Source: Bacteroidales bacterium
GTDB taxonomy: Bacteria; Bacteroidota; Bacteroidia; Bacteroidales; JAAUTT01
Reading direction: 5' to 3'
Assembly (NCBI GenBank): GCA_025361285.1
Contig: JANYAP010000102.1
Span: 1 to 38,428 of the forward strand
Length of the DNA: 38,428 bases
Part shown: positions 16,621-25,013 of the stretch, piece after piece
Position numbering within the stretch: position 1 is the stretch's first letter
How the letters are laid out: every line of letters begins with the position of its first letter
Notes under the pieces: model-generated
Databases searched by the model: none
The model's input: only the letters and a program-made list of their open reading frames with translations
What the model was told of the DNA's origin: nothing
Made by a program: the position numbers and the translations under genes

Positions 16621-17193
16621 TTACTCAATTACAATGTCGTGTTTATATAGAAGACCAACAATTCCCGGTTGCGAAAACTTAGCTTTCTTTATAATATTGC
16701 TTACAGGATCGATAGCATAGTTGTATGAAGTTCGTAAATCGACACCAAAAAGGTTTGTGCGATCGAAAACCGTATTTGCCAAGTCGCATTGCTCAAATAA
16801 CGAGCTAGTTAAGTCGGTTTCAGTAAAGTTAGCTTCCTTAATATTGCATTGGTTAAAGTGGGTTTTTTTCAACTTCTTTTTAAAGAAATACGAAAACTCG
16901 AGGTTGCATTTATCGAAACTTACCGACAGCAGCAAATCGTGGCACACACTAAAATCGACACCAATTATTTTGCAGCTAACAAACGTAACGCCCTTTAAAC
17001 CAGCACTAGCAAGCTTTACCAAACTTAAATTGCAACCCTCGAACTTACAATCGATAAAGCTTATATTAGCGAAGTTAGCATTTGTAAAATTACAATTAAC
17101 AAACGTACATCCATCGAACTCCCGTGTTATGGGCTTTGTATCGGAATAATCGATTCCCGAAAAGGTTTCGTTGTCGTAAAACGGTTGGGTCAT
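16621..17193 (-). CDS. Pentapeptide-repeat protein
   Basis: The protein has 190 residues, made largely of A(D/N)LXX-type pentapeptides: CTFVNCNFTNANFANISFID (about 29-48), DFSVCHDL, ANFTETDLTSSLFEQCDLAN (about 120-139). These form a right-handed quadrilateral beta-helix. A break of about 10 residues (YFFKKKLKKTHF, near 100-112) separates the two halves, and the C-terminus reads LRTSYNYAIDP...KKAKFS...LLYKHDIVIE, a layout shared with Qnr-type and related Bacteroidota pentapeptide proteins. Qnr proteins protect DNA gyrase, but the fold alone does not prove that here. The gene is upstream of the CobW-type GTPase with a 20-base gap. It begins about 100 bp beyond the dmsB stop. Confidence 0.85.
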   Translation of the reverse strand: MTQPFYDNETFSGIDYSDTKPITREFDGCTFVNCNFTNANFANISFIDCKFEGCNLSLVKLASAGLKGVTFVSCKIIGVDFSVCHDLLLSVSFDKCNLEFSYFFKKKLKKTHFNQCNIKEANFTETDLTSSLFEQCDLANTVFDRTNLFGVDLRTSYNYAIDPVSNIIKKAKFSQPGIVGLLYKHDIVIE

Positions 17194-17290
17194 AAATTTT
17201 GTTGATTGTTATCATGTAATTGTAAAGGACCAGCAACAGGCATTTACGCTAAGCACAAAAGTGGCGAAGATAATAGTAAGCCTCTTTCAG

Positions 17291-17968
17291 CTATCTAGCC
17301 TCTTTTATAATATTTGCCCCAATTGCATTTTTGGCTTTGGGGTTACTTTCGGGCAACGAAGCGGAATGGCCAACTCCATTGCTCAGCGCCTGCGTATGTT
17401 TATGTGGTGTTAATATCATCGATGGATTTGTAAGGTTTCCATCGGGAAGTGGATCGACGGCGGTTACGTTACCATGCTTAGCTCTTAGGTCGGTCATTTC
17501 GCCCCAATCTAACGCGCGAAGCGGACAGGCATCAACACATGCGGGATTTTTATCGATGGCACGCAAATCGGCACACATGTCGCATTTACTCATTGGTTCG
17601 CCGCGGCCACCAAACTGCGGTGCGCCATAAGGGCATGCCCACGAACAATACTGGCATCCCATACATTTTGCTGGATCTACAAGAACAACACCATCATCGC
17701 CTTTCCTAATAGCGGTTGTTGGACAAACAGGAAGGCACGGCGGATTTTCGCAATGCTGACAGGAAACCGTTAAATGATAAGTATATACGTTTACTGGCAC
17801 TAAATTATCGTTTTCGAATTCCCACGAGCCGCCATTATACTCAATAACCGTCCTCCAATTAATGTCGACGGGCAAATCGTTTTTATCTTTACAGGCTGTT
17901 TGACAAGCTTTGCAACCTATACACGCGCTGATATCTAGATAAAAGCCCAATTGTTTTTTCTCAACCAT
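17291..17968 (-). CDS. dmsB: DMSO-reductase-type iron-sulfur subunit (DmsB-like)
   Basis: The protein has 225 residues and carries four ferredoxin-type cysteine groups that bind four [4Fe-4S] clusters and pass electrons from the membrane anchor to the molybdoenzyme. The groups are CIGCKACQTAC near residue 16, CQHCENPPCLPVCP near 73, CMGCQYCSWACP near 102 with MSKCDMC following, and PACVDACPLRAL near 144. Architecture and length match DmsB. The ATG overlaps the end of the catalytic-subunit gene by 8 bases, so translation is likely coupled. The C-terminal 50 residues are low in motif content. Substrate depends on the catalytic subunit. A related polysulfide or tetrathionate reductase subunit is possible but less likely given the membrane anchor type. 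Confidence 0.9.
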   Translation of the reverse strand: MVEKKQLGFYLDISACIGCKACQTACKDKNDLPVDINWRTVIEYNGGSWEFENDNLVPVNVYTYHLTVSCQHCENPPCLPVCPTTAIRKGDDGVVLVDPAKCMGCQYCSWACPYGAPQFGGRGEPMSKCDMCADLRAIDKNPACVDACPLRALDWGEMTDLRAKHGNVTAVDPLPDGNLTNPSMILTPHKHTQALSNGVGHSASLPESNPKAKNAIGANIIKEAR

Positions 17969-20537
17969 GTTTGTCCTTTTTAAATAGAATGCGCGCTGGC
18001 CATTTATGGTCGGGAATAAGTTGCTTATGAAATTTCGCCACTTCCAACAAACACGAATTCCATCCGCTAGTGCCTTGTCCTGTGGTTATATCGCCTGTTA
18101 ACATATTTGCATTGCCTGCTTTGTCCACGCCAAGTTTATCGTCCATTTCGGTCCAAGCACCACCGCCCATGCAAGTTACCCCAGGGCGTATTCTACTTGT
18201 TACATGCGCACGCCGTATAACAGCTCCATGCTTGCTGTATGCTTTTATTGTGTCGCCGTGCTTAATGCCTCGTTGTTTTGCATCAACAATATTGATAAAA
18301 AAATCTTGAGTCCAAGCTTCGCGCAGCCACGATACGTTATTGTAGGTTGTTCCTGCCCTGCGAAGGTAATGAACGGAGTAAAATTGAAGTGGATACTCGC
18401 CTTTAGTTTTTGTTTGCCAGTTGGCGAAGCTTGCTTCGTAACCTTCTGTGGGAGTAATATATTCGGCTATGGGTTTAATATCGCTCCAACCGCACTCGGC
18501 AACAAACTCGGCAAGTTCGTTACAATGTATTTCGAGCTTTCCACTGCGCGTACTAACAGGATATTTTTCGGGATCGATACGGAATTTTTCGAGAGGAATA
18601 TGCCTAAAGTTATCGTTTGGCGAACGAGGAATCTGATAAATACCCTTCTCCTTTAGTTCTTTATATGATATTCGCCCTGTTTGCGGTGTTCCAACAGCTC
18701 CCATATTCTTTATATCCTCCTCGATAATGTTTACGAGAGGTTCATAATTTTTACCATCATCGGTAATAACCATTGCTCCACTTACAGAGTTGTAAATTTG
18801 CTGCGGTAATGTTGCCGATTCAATCAAATTTGTATCTAAGCCTAAGCGAGCGCCTATTTCGCGGGCAATCCACATGTCGTCTTTCGATTCATACAGAGGT
18901 TCCACGGCCTTACTACCAAGAAATATAGTTTCGCGGTTTCCGTCGTCCTGCAGCAAACCGTCGCGTTCCCATTGCGATGTTATGGGTAGAACCACATCGG
19001 AATACTGTGCCGTGGTATTTAGGAATTGCGAATGACAAACCATAAACTCGAGCTTTTTCACTGCTTCGAGGCCTTTTTTCTGACCTTCGCGCGAGGCGAG
19101 CATATTGGTTTCTCCGGCATGGTACATAAGGCGTATATCAACTTTTTGTTTTTTGTTTTTACTTGCAAGATATTCGCCGTTAAGTATTGCGCTCCACAGC
19201 TGATTGCCAGGAATACAAACGCCTCCATTTGGGCGACCGCCAACATAATTTGCTCCGGCACCAATTGGGTTGGGAATTTCTACTAGACCACGATCGCCAG
19301 CATAAACCAGCGGCGGACCGCCATTGCCCGACGCTATGTGCGTTGAAGTGCCTGTCATGCGACCCGATTGCCCTATATGCCCAGTCATGCAACCAAGTGT
19401 CATAAATGCTTGAGGCCACGAGTCGGCATTATTAATGCGTGCTGGCGACCAGCTGGCAAGTAAAGCAACTTTTTTGGTTGAGCCAATTTCGCGGGCTAAC
19501 TGTTTTATTCTGTCGGCAGGTATTCCACATATTTCCGATGCCCACTCGGCACTTTTGGGTTTATCGTCTTTTTTTCCTAATAAATAATCCTGAAAATTCT
19601 CAGCTGCATCAACGCCGTCGGGCATGTGTTTTGCATCGAAACCTACAGTACAACGGTTAAGGAAATCCCAATCGATAAGCGGATTGGTTGCTGGGTTATC
19701 TTCGAGTAATAGTGTATGCATTAAACCTAGCACCAGAGCATGGTCGGTGCCAGGGCGAACGGGAAACCAGTCGTCGGCTAAAAGAGCTGCCGAAGAGCTA
19801 TAAAAGGGGTCGATAAATATAAACTTCGCACCTGCTTTTTTTACTTGCAGGAAATGGTAAGTGGGGCTTCCCGGGCTGCTCCAAGCAGGGTTTACGCCCC
19901 ACATAATTACAAGCTCGCTGTTGCGAAGATCTATGCGGTCGCCAATAGAGGTGTAAGGCTCGAATTTATTGCCTTCCTTACGGTTATATAAACCAATTCG
20001 TTTTCCGGAACCCATCCACGAACCAAGCGAATCGGTCATCCAACTATCTACACAACCTCCAAAGAGGTTTAGAGTTCGTTTAACTTCTCCACCACGGCAG
20101 TATATTGATTCGTTGCCAAAATTTTCCTTAACACGTTTAAGTTCGCTAACAATAATATCCAAGGCCTCGTTCCAGCTAATTCGAACCCATTCGTCGTTTC
20201 CGCGAAGCGATTTATCGCCACCACCTGGCACCCAATGTTTACGGCGCATTGGGTATTTAAGGCGATCCGGAGCAAATACCTGCATACGTTGCGATCGACC
20301 ACGAACACAAGCCCGTTGCTGTGGAAAATCGGGGGTATCATCGTGGGTATCATCGCCTTTAAGGCGAATAACCCTATTATCGACAACCAAGGCTTTCAAG
20401 GCACAGCGTCCGCCACAATCGTGCCAGCAAACAACGGGTATCCATTTTCCGTCGGCAGGTCGAAGCAAACGGTGTGCGGCTTGAGACTGCGGTGGTACGG
20501 AAAAAATACCTTTAATTATATTGAGGATTTTATTCAT
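17961..20537 (-). CDS. dmsA: Molybdopterin oxidoreductase, DmsA-like catalytic subunit
   Basis: The protein has 858 residues. The N-terminal [4Fe-4S] ligands are C37, C41, C45 (CWHDCGGRC) and C77 (RACVRGRS). The next blocks follow E. coli DmsA closely: FAPDRLKYPMRR, ISWNEALDIIVSEL, GNESIYCRGG, FIDPFYSS, WFPVRPGTDHALVLGL and EWASEICGIPADRIKQLAREIGSTK. A serine in GGCVDSWMTDS aligns by position with the molybdenum ligand of DmsA. The C-terminal dinucleotide-binding domain includes QFYSVHYLRRAG near residue 730. The N-terminus (MNKILNIIKGIFSVPPQSQ) has no twin-arginine signal, unlike classical DmsA. A start further upstream is not evident, as the anchor gene ends 23 bases before. Likely an anaerobic reductase for DMSO, TMAO or a related oxide; the exact acceptor is unknown. 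Confidence 0.9.
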   Translation of the reverse strand: MNKILNIIKGIFSVPPQSQAAHRLLRPADGKWIPVVCWHDCGGRCALKALVVDNRVIRLKGDDTHDDTPDFPQQRACVRGRSQRMQVFAPDRLKYPMRRKHWVPGGGDKSLRGNDEWVRISWNEALDIIVSELKRVKENFGNESIYCRGGEVKRTLNLFGGCVDSWMTDSLGSWMGSGKRIGLYNRKEGNKFEPYTSIGDRIDLRNSELVIMWGVNPAWSSPGSPTYHFLQVKKAGAKFIFIDPFYSSSAALLADDWFPVRPGTDHALVLGLMHTLLLEDNPATNPLIDWDFLNRCTVGFDAKHMPDGVDAAENFQDYLLGKKDDKPKSAEWASEICGIPADRIKQLAREIGSTKKVALLASWSPARINNADSWPQAFMTLGCMTGHIGQSGRMTGTSTHIASGNGGPPLVYAGDRGLVEIPNPIGAGANYVGGRPNGGVCIPGNQLWSAILNGEYLASKNKKQKVDIRLMYHAGETNMLASREGQKKGLEAVKKLEFMVCHSQFLNTTAQYSDVVLPITSQWERDGLLQDDGNRETIFLGSKAVEPLYESKDDMWIAREIGARLGLDTNLIESATLPQQIYNSVSGAMVITDDGKNYEPLVNIIEEDIKNMGAVGTPQTGRISYKELKEKGIYQIPRSPNDNFRHIPLEKFRIDPEKYPVSTRSGKLEIHCNELAEFVAECGWSDIKPIAEYITPTEGYEASFANWQTKTKGEYPLQFYSVHYLRRAGTTYNNVSWLREAWTQDFFINIVDAKQRGIKHGDTIKAYSKHGAVIRRAHVTSRIRPGVTCMGGGAWTEMDDKLGVDKAGNANMLTGDITTGQGTSGWNSCLLEVAKFHKQLIPDHKWPARILFKKDKHG

Positions 20538-20560
20538 AATTTAAACAAACACTTAAATTG

Positions 20561-21388
20561 TTATCCTTTAAACAAATAAACTCCATAAGGTACTTGGGCT
20601 TCGTAAAATAGTACTCTGCCGTAAAATTCCGATAATAACGAAAATATAATTACCCCCAGCATTACAATAGGTTCATTTACAAAGAATAGCAGTATTGAGA
20701 TAATAGCGCCTGAAATTCCCAAACAAATGCGTACAATAAGCAACTTTCTAATATATGCATATTGATCGTTCGAACCCGATATTAAACGTATATAACCGTT
20801 AAATGAGAAAATTATGTTTATGATAATTAAAATGGACAAAATTGCTCCTGCGCGACTAATTAAGTGCAAGCTGTTTTCGGAGCCTCCAAAAATATAAGTT
20901 AATGAACCACAAAGCAATATACCCAGAACACAGGTGCTTGTATAAAAAGAAAATATAGTTTGCGGGGAATTCCAATACTTAACAGTTTTTAGTAGGTATG
21001 CCGAACCCATGCAGTATATCATAATTAATCCAGCAAAAAATGCCAACAATTTTGCAACATAAGCAATACCCGAAGTTACCGATGTAAGCATTAACACTAA
21101 TATTATCAACAAGATACCAGTATATATTGTTGCAAATAATATTTCGCGACTAAGCCACGAAGTTTTTAAATTGGTAACGCCGCGCCATGCATGCAGCGGA
21201 ACTTTTAAATGCAAAAACGACGAGGTTAAACCTATAAATGCAAGCATAAAACTAATAATCCACCCTAAAGGCCGATATGCTGTAAAACTTAATGCTGAGT
21301 TGCTCCAATCCAATATTGAAAGACCAACACATACACCAACCGAGGCTTGCATTAGAAGGGTGAAAAACACTAAAGATCGTTCTTTCAT
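20561..21388 (-). CDS. dmsC: DmsC-like membrane anchor subunit
   Basis: The protein has 275 residues with about eight hydrophobic helices. The N-terminus MKERSLVFFTLLMQASVGVCVG closely resembles the start of DmsC-type anchors, which oxidise menaquinol and hold the catalytic and iron-sulfur subunits at the membrane. The segment SFLHLKVPLHAWRGVTNLKTSWLSRE (about 59-84) is also typical. It is the first gene of the operon, in the order anchor, catalytic, iron-sulfur, which differs from the classical dmsABC order. A -7 box (21409-21416, minus strand) lies 21 bases before the ATG. No maturation chaperone gene (dmsD/torD type) is next to it. Confidence 0.87.
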   Translation of the reverse strand: MKERSLVFFTLLMQASVGVCVGLSILDWSNSALSFTAYRPLGWIISFMLAFIGLTSSFLHLKVPLHAWRGVTNLKTSWLSREILFATIYTGILLIILVLMLTSVTSGIAYVAKLLAFFAGLIMIYCMGSAYLLKTVKYWNSPQTIFSFYTSTCVLGILLCGSLTYIFGGSENSLHLISRAGAILSILIIINIIFSFNGYIRLISGSNDQYAYIRKLLIVRICLGISGAIISILLFFVNEPIVMLGVIIFSLLSEFYGRVLFYEAQVPYGVYLFKG

Positions 21389-21408
21389 TTCGGTATATGT
21401 TTTAATAG

Positions 21409-21416
21409 CAAATTTA
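21409..21416 (-). promoter_or_regulatory. Bacteroidota -7 box of the dmsC-dmsA-dmsB operon
   Basis: The minus strand reads TAAATTTG, an exact TAnnTTTG match, which places a transcript start about 15 nt before the dmsC ATG. No Fnr/Crp-like palindrome was identified with confidence. Confidence 0.5.
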
Positions 21417-21419
21417 TGA

Positions 21420-21758
21420 ATTTTTTTCGCTATTTAACCAATGGAAGTTTTTAGCCTAATTACAAACTGTCGAGGTTTTATGAAATACAAAATACACTTA
21501 GGATTTTACACATTACGGATGCACTAGAGTTGACAGTTAAAGCAATAGCTCCCTTTTGAAATGTTTTGAAATATATGCGATGAATATTAAACCAATTTAG
21601 TATTTTTACTGCCAAACATAGTAATAAGCATTTTTGTATTAAATATACAACGCATTCAACTCTGTAACATTTGTATCGTTTTGTAACTATTTACATTCCA
21701 TAACATAAGGCAGTTAGCAACAAATTGCGAAAAACGTAAAGCCATATGCTGTTGCTTT
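21420..21758. other. Intergenic stretch with no recognised feature
   Basis: From the dms promoter to the 3' end of the frameshifted HI0074-like pseudogene the sequence is AT-rich. I see no supported frame, RNA gene or notable repeat. Confidence 0.4.
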
Positions 21759-21940
21759 TTAGCTTGTTTTTACCTTACGAAGCAGCTTTCCGCTTTGTTC
21801 TAATATTATTTCGAACTCCTTAACGCAAGCCGAATGGTACATATCGTAATCGATATTTTCCGTATCTGTTTTTTTAGTAGTGTTTGCGCTTTATCAAGGG
21901 TTGCTATGCAACGCTCTAAAAAAGTAACATCAATAATCAT
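21759..21940 (-). pseudogene. Frameshifted, truncated HI0074-family nucleotidyltransferase partner
   Basis: From ATG 21940 the frame reads MIIDVTFLERCIATLDKA then QTLLKK and is lost at an A7 run (T7 on the + strand, 21869-21875). Shifting by one base there restores TDTENIDYDMYHSACVKEF, then EIILEQSGKLLRKVKTS and a stop at 21759. Both parts fit the HI0074 (nucleotidyltransferase substrate-binding, HEPN-like) family, which pairs with MNT-type nucleotidyltransferases in toxin-antitoxin-like modules. The reconstructed product is about 60 residues, less than half the usual length, and no MNT gene is next to it. It is therefore broken twice, by a frameshift and a truncation. Confidence 0.75.
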
Positions 21941-21991
21941 AGCGTAATTTAAGTTCGTTTAAATAACTTTTCAAAGATATAGCCTTTTATA

Positions 21992-22272
21992 ATTGTTAGC
22001 AATTGATTTAGGTTCAGTTATAAGAATAAATATGAAACATTGCTTTTCGAAATCGAAAGAATTCATTATCTTGCATATTATGATGCTGAACACAATATAA
22101 CACTCGAAGCCAGTTATCATAGGCAGCTATCAATACCGATACCTTGGAATTAGCTCAAATTGCAAATCAAATTGAAGTTGCCTACCTTGTTGAATCTGAA
22201 ATTATGCGACATTGCGTTAAGAACTTCGATTACAAACCTATAAAAGTTGCACTTGCGAAAATAACACCATAA
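21992..22272 (+). pseudogene. Unrecognised frameshifted gene fragment upstream of the hybrid kinase
   Basis: Two open stretches in different frames read as one protein-like sequence. The first (21992-22153) contains ETLLFEIERIHYLAYYDAEH and NITLEASYHRQLSIPIPWN, then a stop. The second (22123-22272) contains NTDTLELAQIANQIEVAYLV and ESEIMRHCVKNFDYKPIKVA, stopping at 22270. They overlap near 22125-22150, so one indel would join them. No ATG suits the first stretch, so the 5' end is also missing. I do not recognise the family. The fragment ends 3 bases before the kinase start. Confidence 0.45.
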
Positions 22273-22275
22273 AAT

Positions 22276-24369
22276 ATGAGCAATATTGCTACCGATGGAA
22301 CAATTTTAATTGTCGACGATTTGCCTGAAAATCTGCAAGTTCTATCGGAATTGTTAACTGTTAATGGGTATAGGGTTCGTGTCGCTAAAAGTGGTATCGA
22401 AGCAATAGACTCTATAAAAGCATTACTGCCCGATTTGGTAATTCTCGATATTAAACTGCCCGATATTAGTGGCTTCGAAGTATGCGCAAAACTTAAAGCC
22501 GATGCAAAAACTAAAAGCGTTCCCGTTATTTTTTTAAGTGCATTAAGCGGAACAACGGACATATTAAGAGGTTTCGAAGTTGGCGGTATCGACTACATAG
22601 TTAAACCATTCAAAACCATTGAAGTACTTGCTCGTGTGCAAACGCAAATTGACATGAGCCGTTTGCGAAACAAACTAAAACAACAAACGCTTGATCTGCA
22701 AAATGTAAACGATAAACTTCTTGCAGAAATTGAAAAAAGCCAAAGAAGCGAAAATGAATTGAAAATTCGCAATAATTTGCTTACTGCATTAATTAACAGC
22801 CCGAAAGACATCATAATTTTTTCACTCGACTGTCAATATTGCTACACCACCTTCAACGAAAAGCACCGTGCCGAAATGAAAGCCGTTTGGAATGTTGACA
22901 TTCAGGTAGGTGCCAGTTTGCTAGCATGCATGCATAATCCTCATATAGTGGCGTTAGCTAAAAAAAGTATCGATGCAGCGTTATCGGGCGAAGTTCTTTC
23001 CGAAATTCAACTTCAGTCTGAGGCGGGTATTTATTACGAGTTTAGCTGGAATCCTATTTTTCAAAGCAACGAAGTATTAGGCGTAACCTGCTTTATACGC
23101 GATATTACCGAACGTATTGCAAACGAAATGCTATTGAAAGAAAAAAACGAAGAAATCGAAGTCCAAAACGAGGAATATCAACAACTTAATGAGGAACAAC
23201 TACAAGTTAACGAGGAATTACAAGAAGCTAAAGAACGTGCCGAAGAAAGCGATAGACTGAAAACAGCCTTCCTGCAAAATGTAAGTCACGAAATACGTAC
23301 CCCCATGAATGCCATAATGGGTTTTTCGGAACTGCTAATAGATCAATACAATAACAAGGTAAAGCTCGAGCAATATTCGCGTATAATTAACCAACGCTGC
23401 GCGGACCTGCTCGACATTGTAACCGAAATACTCGATATCGCCAAAATCGAGTCGGGTCAATTAAATGTAAATATCGACGAGTGTAAGTTAACTTCTTTAT
23501 TTTCAGAAATATCACTGTTATTTAACGAACAGATAAAACGAACAGATAAAACTAACATACAGTTCGAACTTCAGATACAGTGCGGAGCCAATGAATCGGT
23601 TATTTTAACCGACAAAGTTAAGTTGAAACAAATATTTATAAACCTAATTGGCAACGCCTTTAAATTTACCAACATTGGCTCAATTGAAGCTGGCTGCAAG
23701 GTCGATAGTAGCGGGCATTTACAGTTTTACGTATCGGATACAGGCATAGGTATTCCCATCGAAAAGCAAAAGTTTGTTTTCGAACGTTTCACACAACTCG
23801 AGCAAACTCCAAATCATCTGTATGGTGGTGCTGGTCTAGGTTTGTCCATTGTACAAGGTTTGGTAAACCTAATGGGAGGAAAAATATGGTTAGAATCGGA
23901 AATAGGCAAGGGAACAACATTTTTCTTTTCATTTCCTTATATTTCGCTAAAAACAATATCGCACGATAACGTGTTAATTGAAAAGCCTCAAGCCTATAAC
24001 TTTTCGAATAAAACCATTCTAATTGTAGACGATGACACCTTCACAGCCGAATATATTACGGAAGTATTAATTACCACCGGAATTTCAATTTTGCTAGCCA
24101 CTTCGGGCGAAGATGCAGTTATAATATCGAAAACCGAACATTTAGATATAATACTGATGGACATTCGATTACCCGATATAGATGGCTACCAAGCCACTCG
24201 CCGTATTCGAAAACACAAACCCAATTTAAAAATAATTGCCCAAACATCTTATGTAGCCCAAAACGACAAGGAAAAAGCCCTCAATGCTGGTTGCAACGCA
24301 TATATTAGCAAGCCTATACGCAGGAACGCTTTGTTAACCCTTATAAACGAGCAGCTTACGGCAGAATAG
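22276..24369 (+). CDS. Hybrid sensor histidine kinase, REC-PAS-HisKA-HATPase-REC
   Basis: The protein has 697 residues with no membrane segments, so it is cytoplasmic. The first receiver spans about 8-125 with phospho-acceptor D58 (LVILDIKLPD) and K110. A coiled linker leads to a PAS-like domain (about 165-280, ending FIRDITER), then a glutamate-rich coiled coil (285-325). The HisKA box has H338 (NVSHEIRTPMNAIMGF). The ATPase has an N box (IFINLIGNAFKFTN), G1 (DTGIGIP) and G2 (GGAGLGLSI). A second receiver at about 575-697 has D629 (ILMDIRLPD). Phosphate could move D58-H338-D629. No DNA-binding output or neighbouring response regulator is visible, so it is an orphan whose signal is unknown. 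It is surrounded by pseudogenes. Confidence 0.92.
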   Translation: MSNIATDGTILIVDDLPENLQVLSELLTVNGYRVRVAKSGIEAIDSIKALLPDLVILDIKLPDISGFEVCAKLKADAKTKSVPVIFLSALSGTTDILRGFEVGGIDYIVKPFKTIEVLARVQTQIDMSRLRNKLKQQTLDLQNVNDKLLAEIEKSQRSENELKIRNNLLTALINSPKDIIIFSLDCQYCYTTFNEKHRAEMKAVWNVDIQVGASLLACMHNPHIVALAKKSIDAALSGEVLSEIQLQSEAGIYYEFSWNPIFQSNEVLGVTCFIRDITERIANEMLLKEKNEEIEVQNEEYQQLNEEQLQVNEELQEAKERAEESDRLKTAFLQNVSHEIRTPMNAIMGFSELLIDQYNNKVKLEQYSRIINQRCADLLDIVTEILDIAKIESGQLNVNIDECKLTSLFSEISLLFNEQIKRTDKTNIQFELQIQCGANESVILTDKVKLKQIFINLIGNAFKFTNIGSIEAGCKVDSSGHLQFYVSDTGIGIPIEKQKFVFERFTQLEQTPNHLYGGAGLGLSIVQGLVNLMGGKIWLESEIGKGTTFFFSFPYISLKTISHDNVLIEKPQAYNFSNKTILIVDDDTFTAEYITEVLITTGISILLATSGEDAVIISKTEHLDIILMDIRLPDIDGYQATRRIRKHKPNLKIIAQTSYVAQNDKEKALNAGCNAYISKPIRRNALLTLINEQLTAE

Positions 24370-24570
24370 TATTTAACCCAACTTGAAAATCGATGAACGT
24401 ATAGATTTGTAATACAACATGTTATAATTTAATTTTATACAATTGGGGGGTCTACTTTTGTTTTTCTCACATATGGTCGATGTCAAAAATTATGGATGTC
24501 AAAAATTTGTTTTTGTTCATTTGGCGAATGAACCAAGCGATAGTAAATGTATTGCTTGTCTGAAATTTAG
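24370..24570. other. Spacer after the hybrid kinase
   Basis: AT-rich, with a short direct repeat (GATGTCAAAAATTATGGATG followed by TCAAAAATT near 24479-24508). No gene or clear terminator is seen. Confidence 0.4.
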
Positions 24571-24726
24571 TTATTCGTTTACAACATTTTGCAAATTAGT
24601 AAAACAAAAAACATAAGCAAATTCTATTCTCGATTTGAAAACAACAAATCCGGTATTGAATTGTCGACATTTCGTAAAATTGTAGAAGCGGGATTAGGAA
24701 AGAAATTAACTTTACAGATAAAATAA
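24571..24726 (+). pseudogene. 3' remnant of an XRE-type antitoxin (HTH) gene
   Basis: From the in-frame stop at 24568 the frame runs to TAA at 24724. Its end reads ISKFYSRFENNKSGIELSTF, then RKIVEAGLGKKLTLQIK. This matches the closing half of helix-turn-helix antitoxins of the HigA/XRE type (ISRFEnGk...LSTLrKIaeALGkkL.L). The N-terminal helices and a start codon are missing, and no toxin gene is present. Treated as decayed. Confidence 0.65.
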
Positions 24727-25013
24727 AAATGGCAGGAGCTAACATCGGCTTATATTTTGAGTCCATCCAAAATGTACAAAATCCTCTAAATGGTAAATAA
24801 CAGTAAATCTTATTATTATCAAAACCTGTCTGAATTAATTACGCATATTATCGGCTTTACGAATGAACACTAATTAATGTGCTAAAGGCGAAACCTTTCC
24901 TCTGAGCATTCGATTATACGCTGCAATATGCTTATAATATGTTGTTTTATGAAAGGTTTCGCCTGTTACTTCATTTATTATTTACTTTACGGAATGAAAT
25001 CTAAATTACAAAC
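24727..25013. other. Spacer between the antitoxin relic and the EEP gene
   Basis: An open frame of 23 codons (MAGANIGLYFESIQNVQNPL.., 24729-24800) follows the antitoxin relic but has no support as a gene. The only firm structure is the 14-bp inverted repeat at 24886-24964. Confidence 0.4.
24886..24964. repeat. 14-bp perfect inverted repeat between convergent genes
   Basis: AGGCGAAACCTTTC (24886-24899) and GAAAGGTTTCGCCT (24951-24964) are exact reverse complements separated by 51 bases. They lie between the kinase and the convergent EEP gene, about 50 bases from the latter's stop. It may be a small palindromic element or a bidirectional transcript-ending structure. No T-run follows either arm. 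Confidence 0.6.

Noticed and set aside
16721-17149. 142-codon + strand frame inside the pentapeptide gene
   Set aside because: Repetition follows the pentapeptide codons on the opposite strand.
16621-17193. Calling the pentapeptide protein a quinolone-resistance (Qnr) determinant
   Set aside because: The repeat fold and general layout are shared by many pentapeptide proteins; no loop residues specific to Qnr can be confirmed from the text alone.
19969-20484. 171-codon + strand frame inside dmsA
   Set aside because: Antisense to the strongly conserved [4Fe-4S] and molybdopterin segments of the reductase; basic and low-complexity, as shadow frames often are.
24729-24800. 23-codon frame MAGANIGLYF... 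after the antitoxin relic
   Set aside because: Too short, without a recognisable promoter or family.
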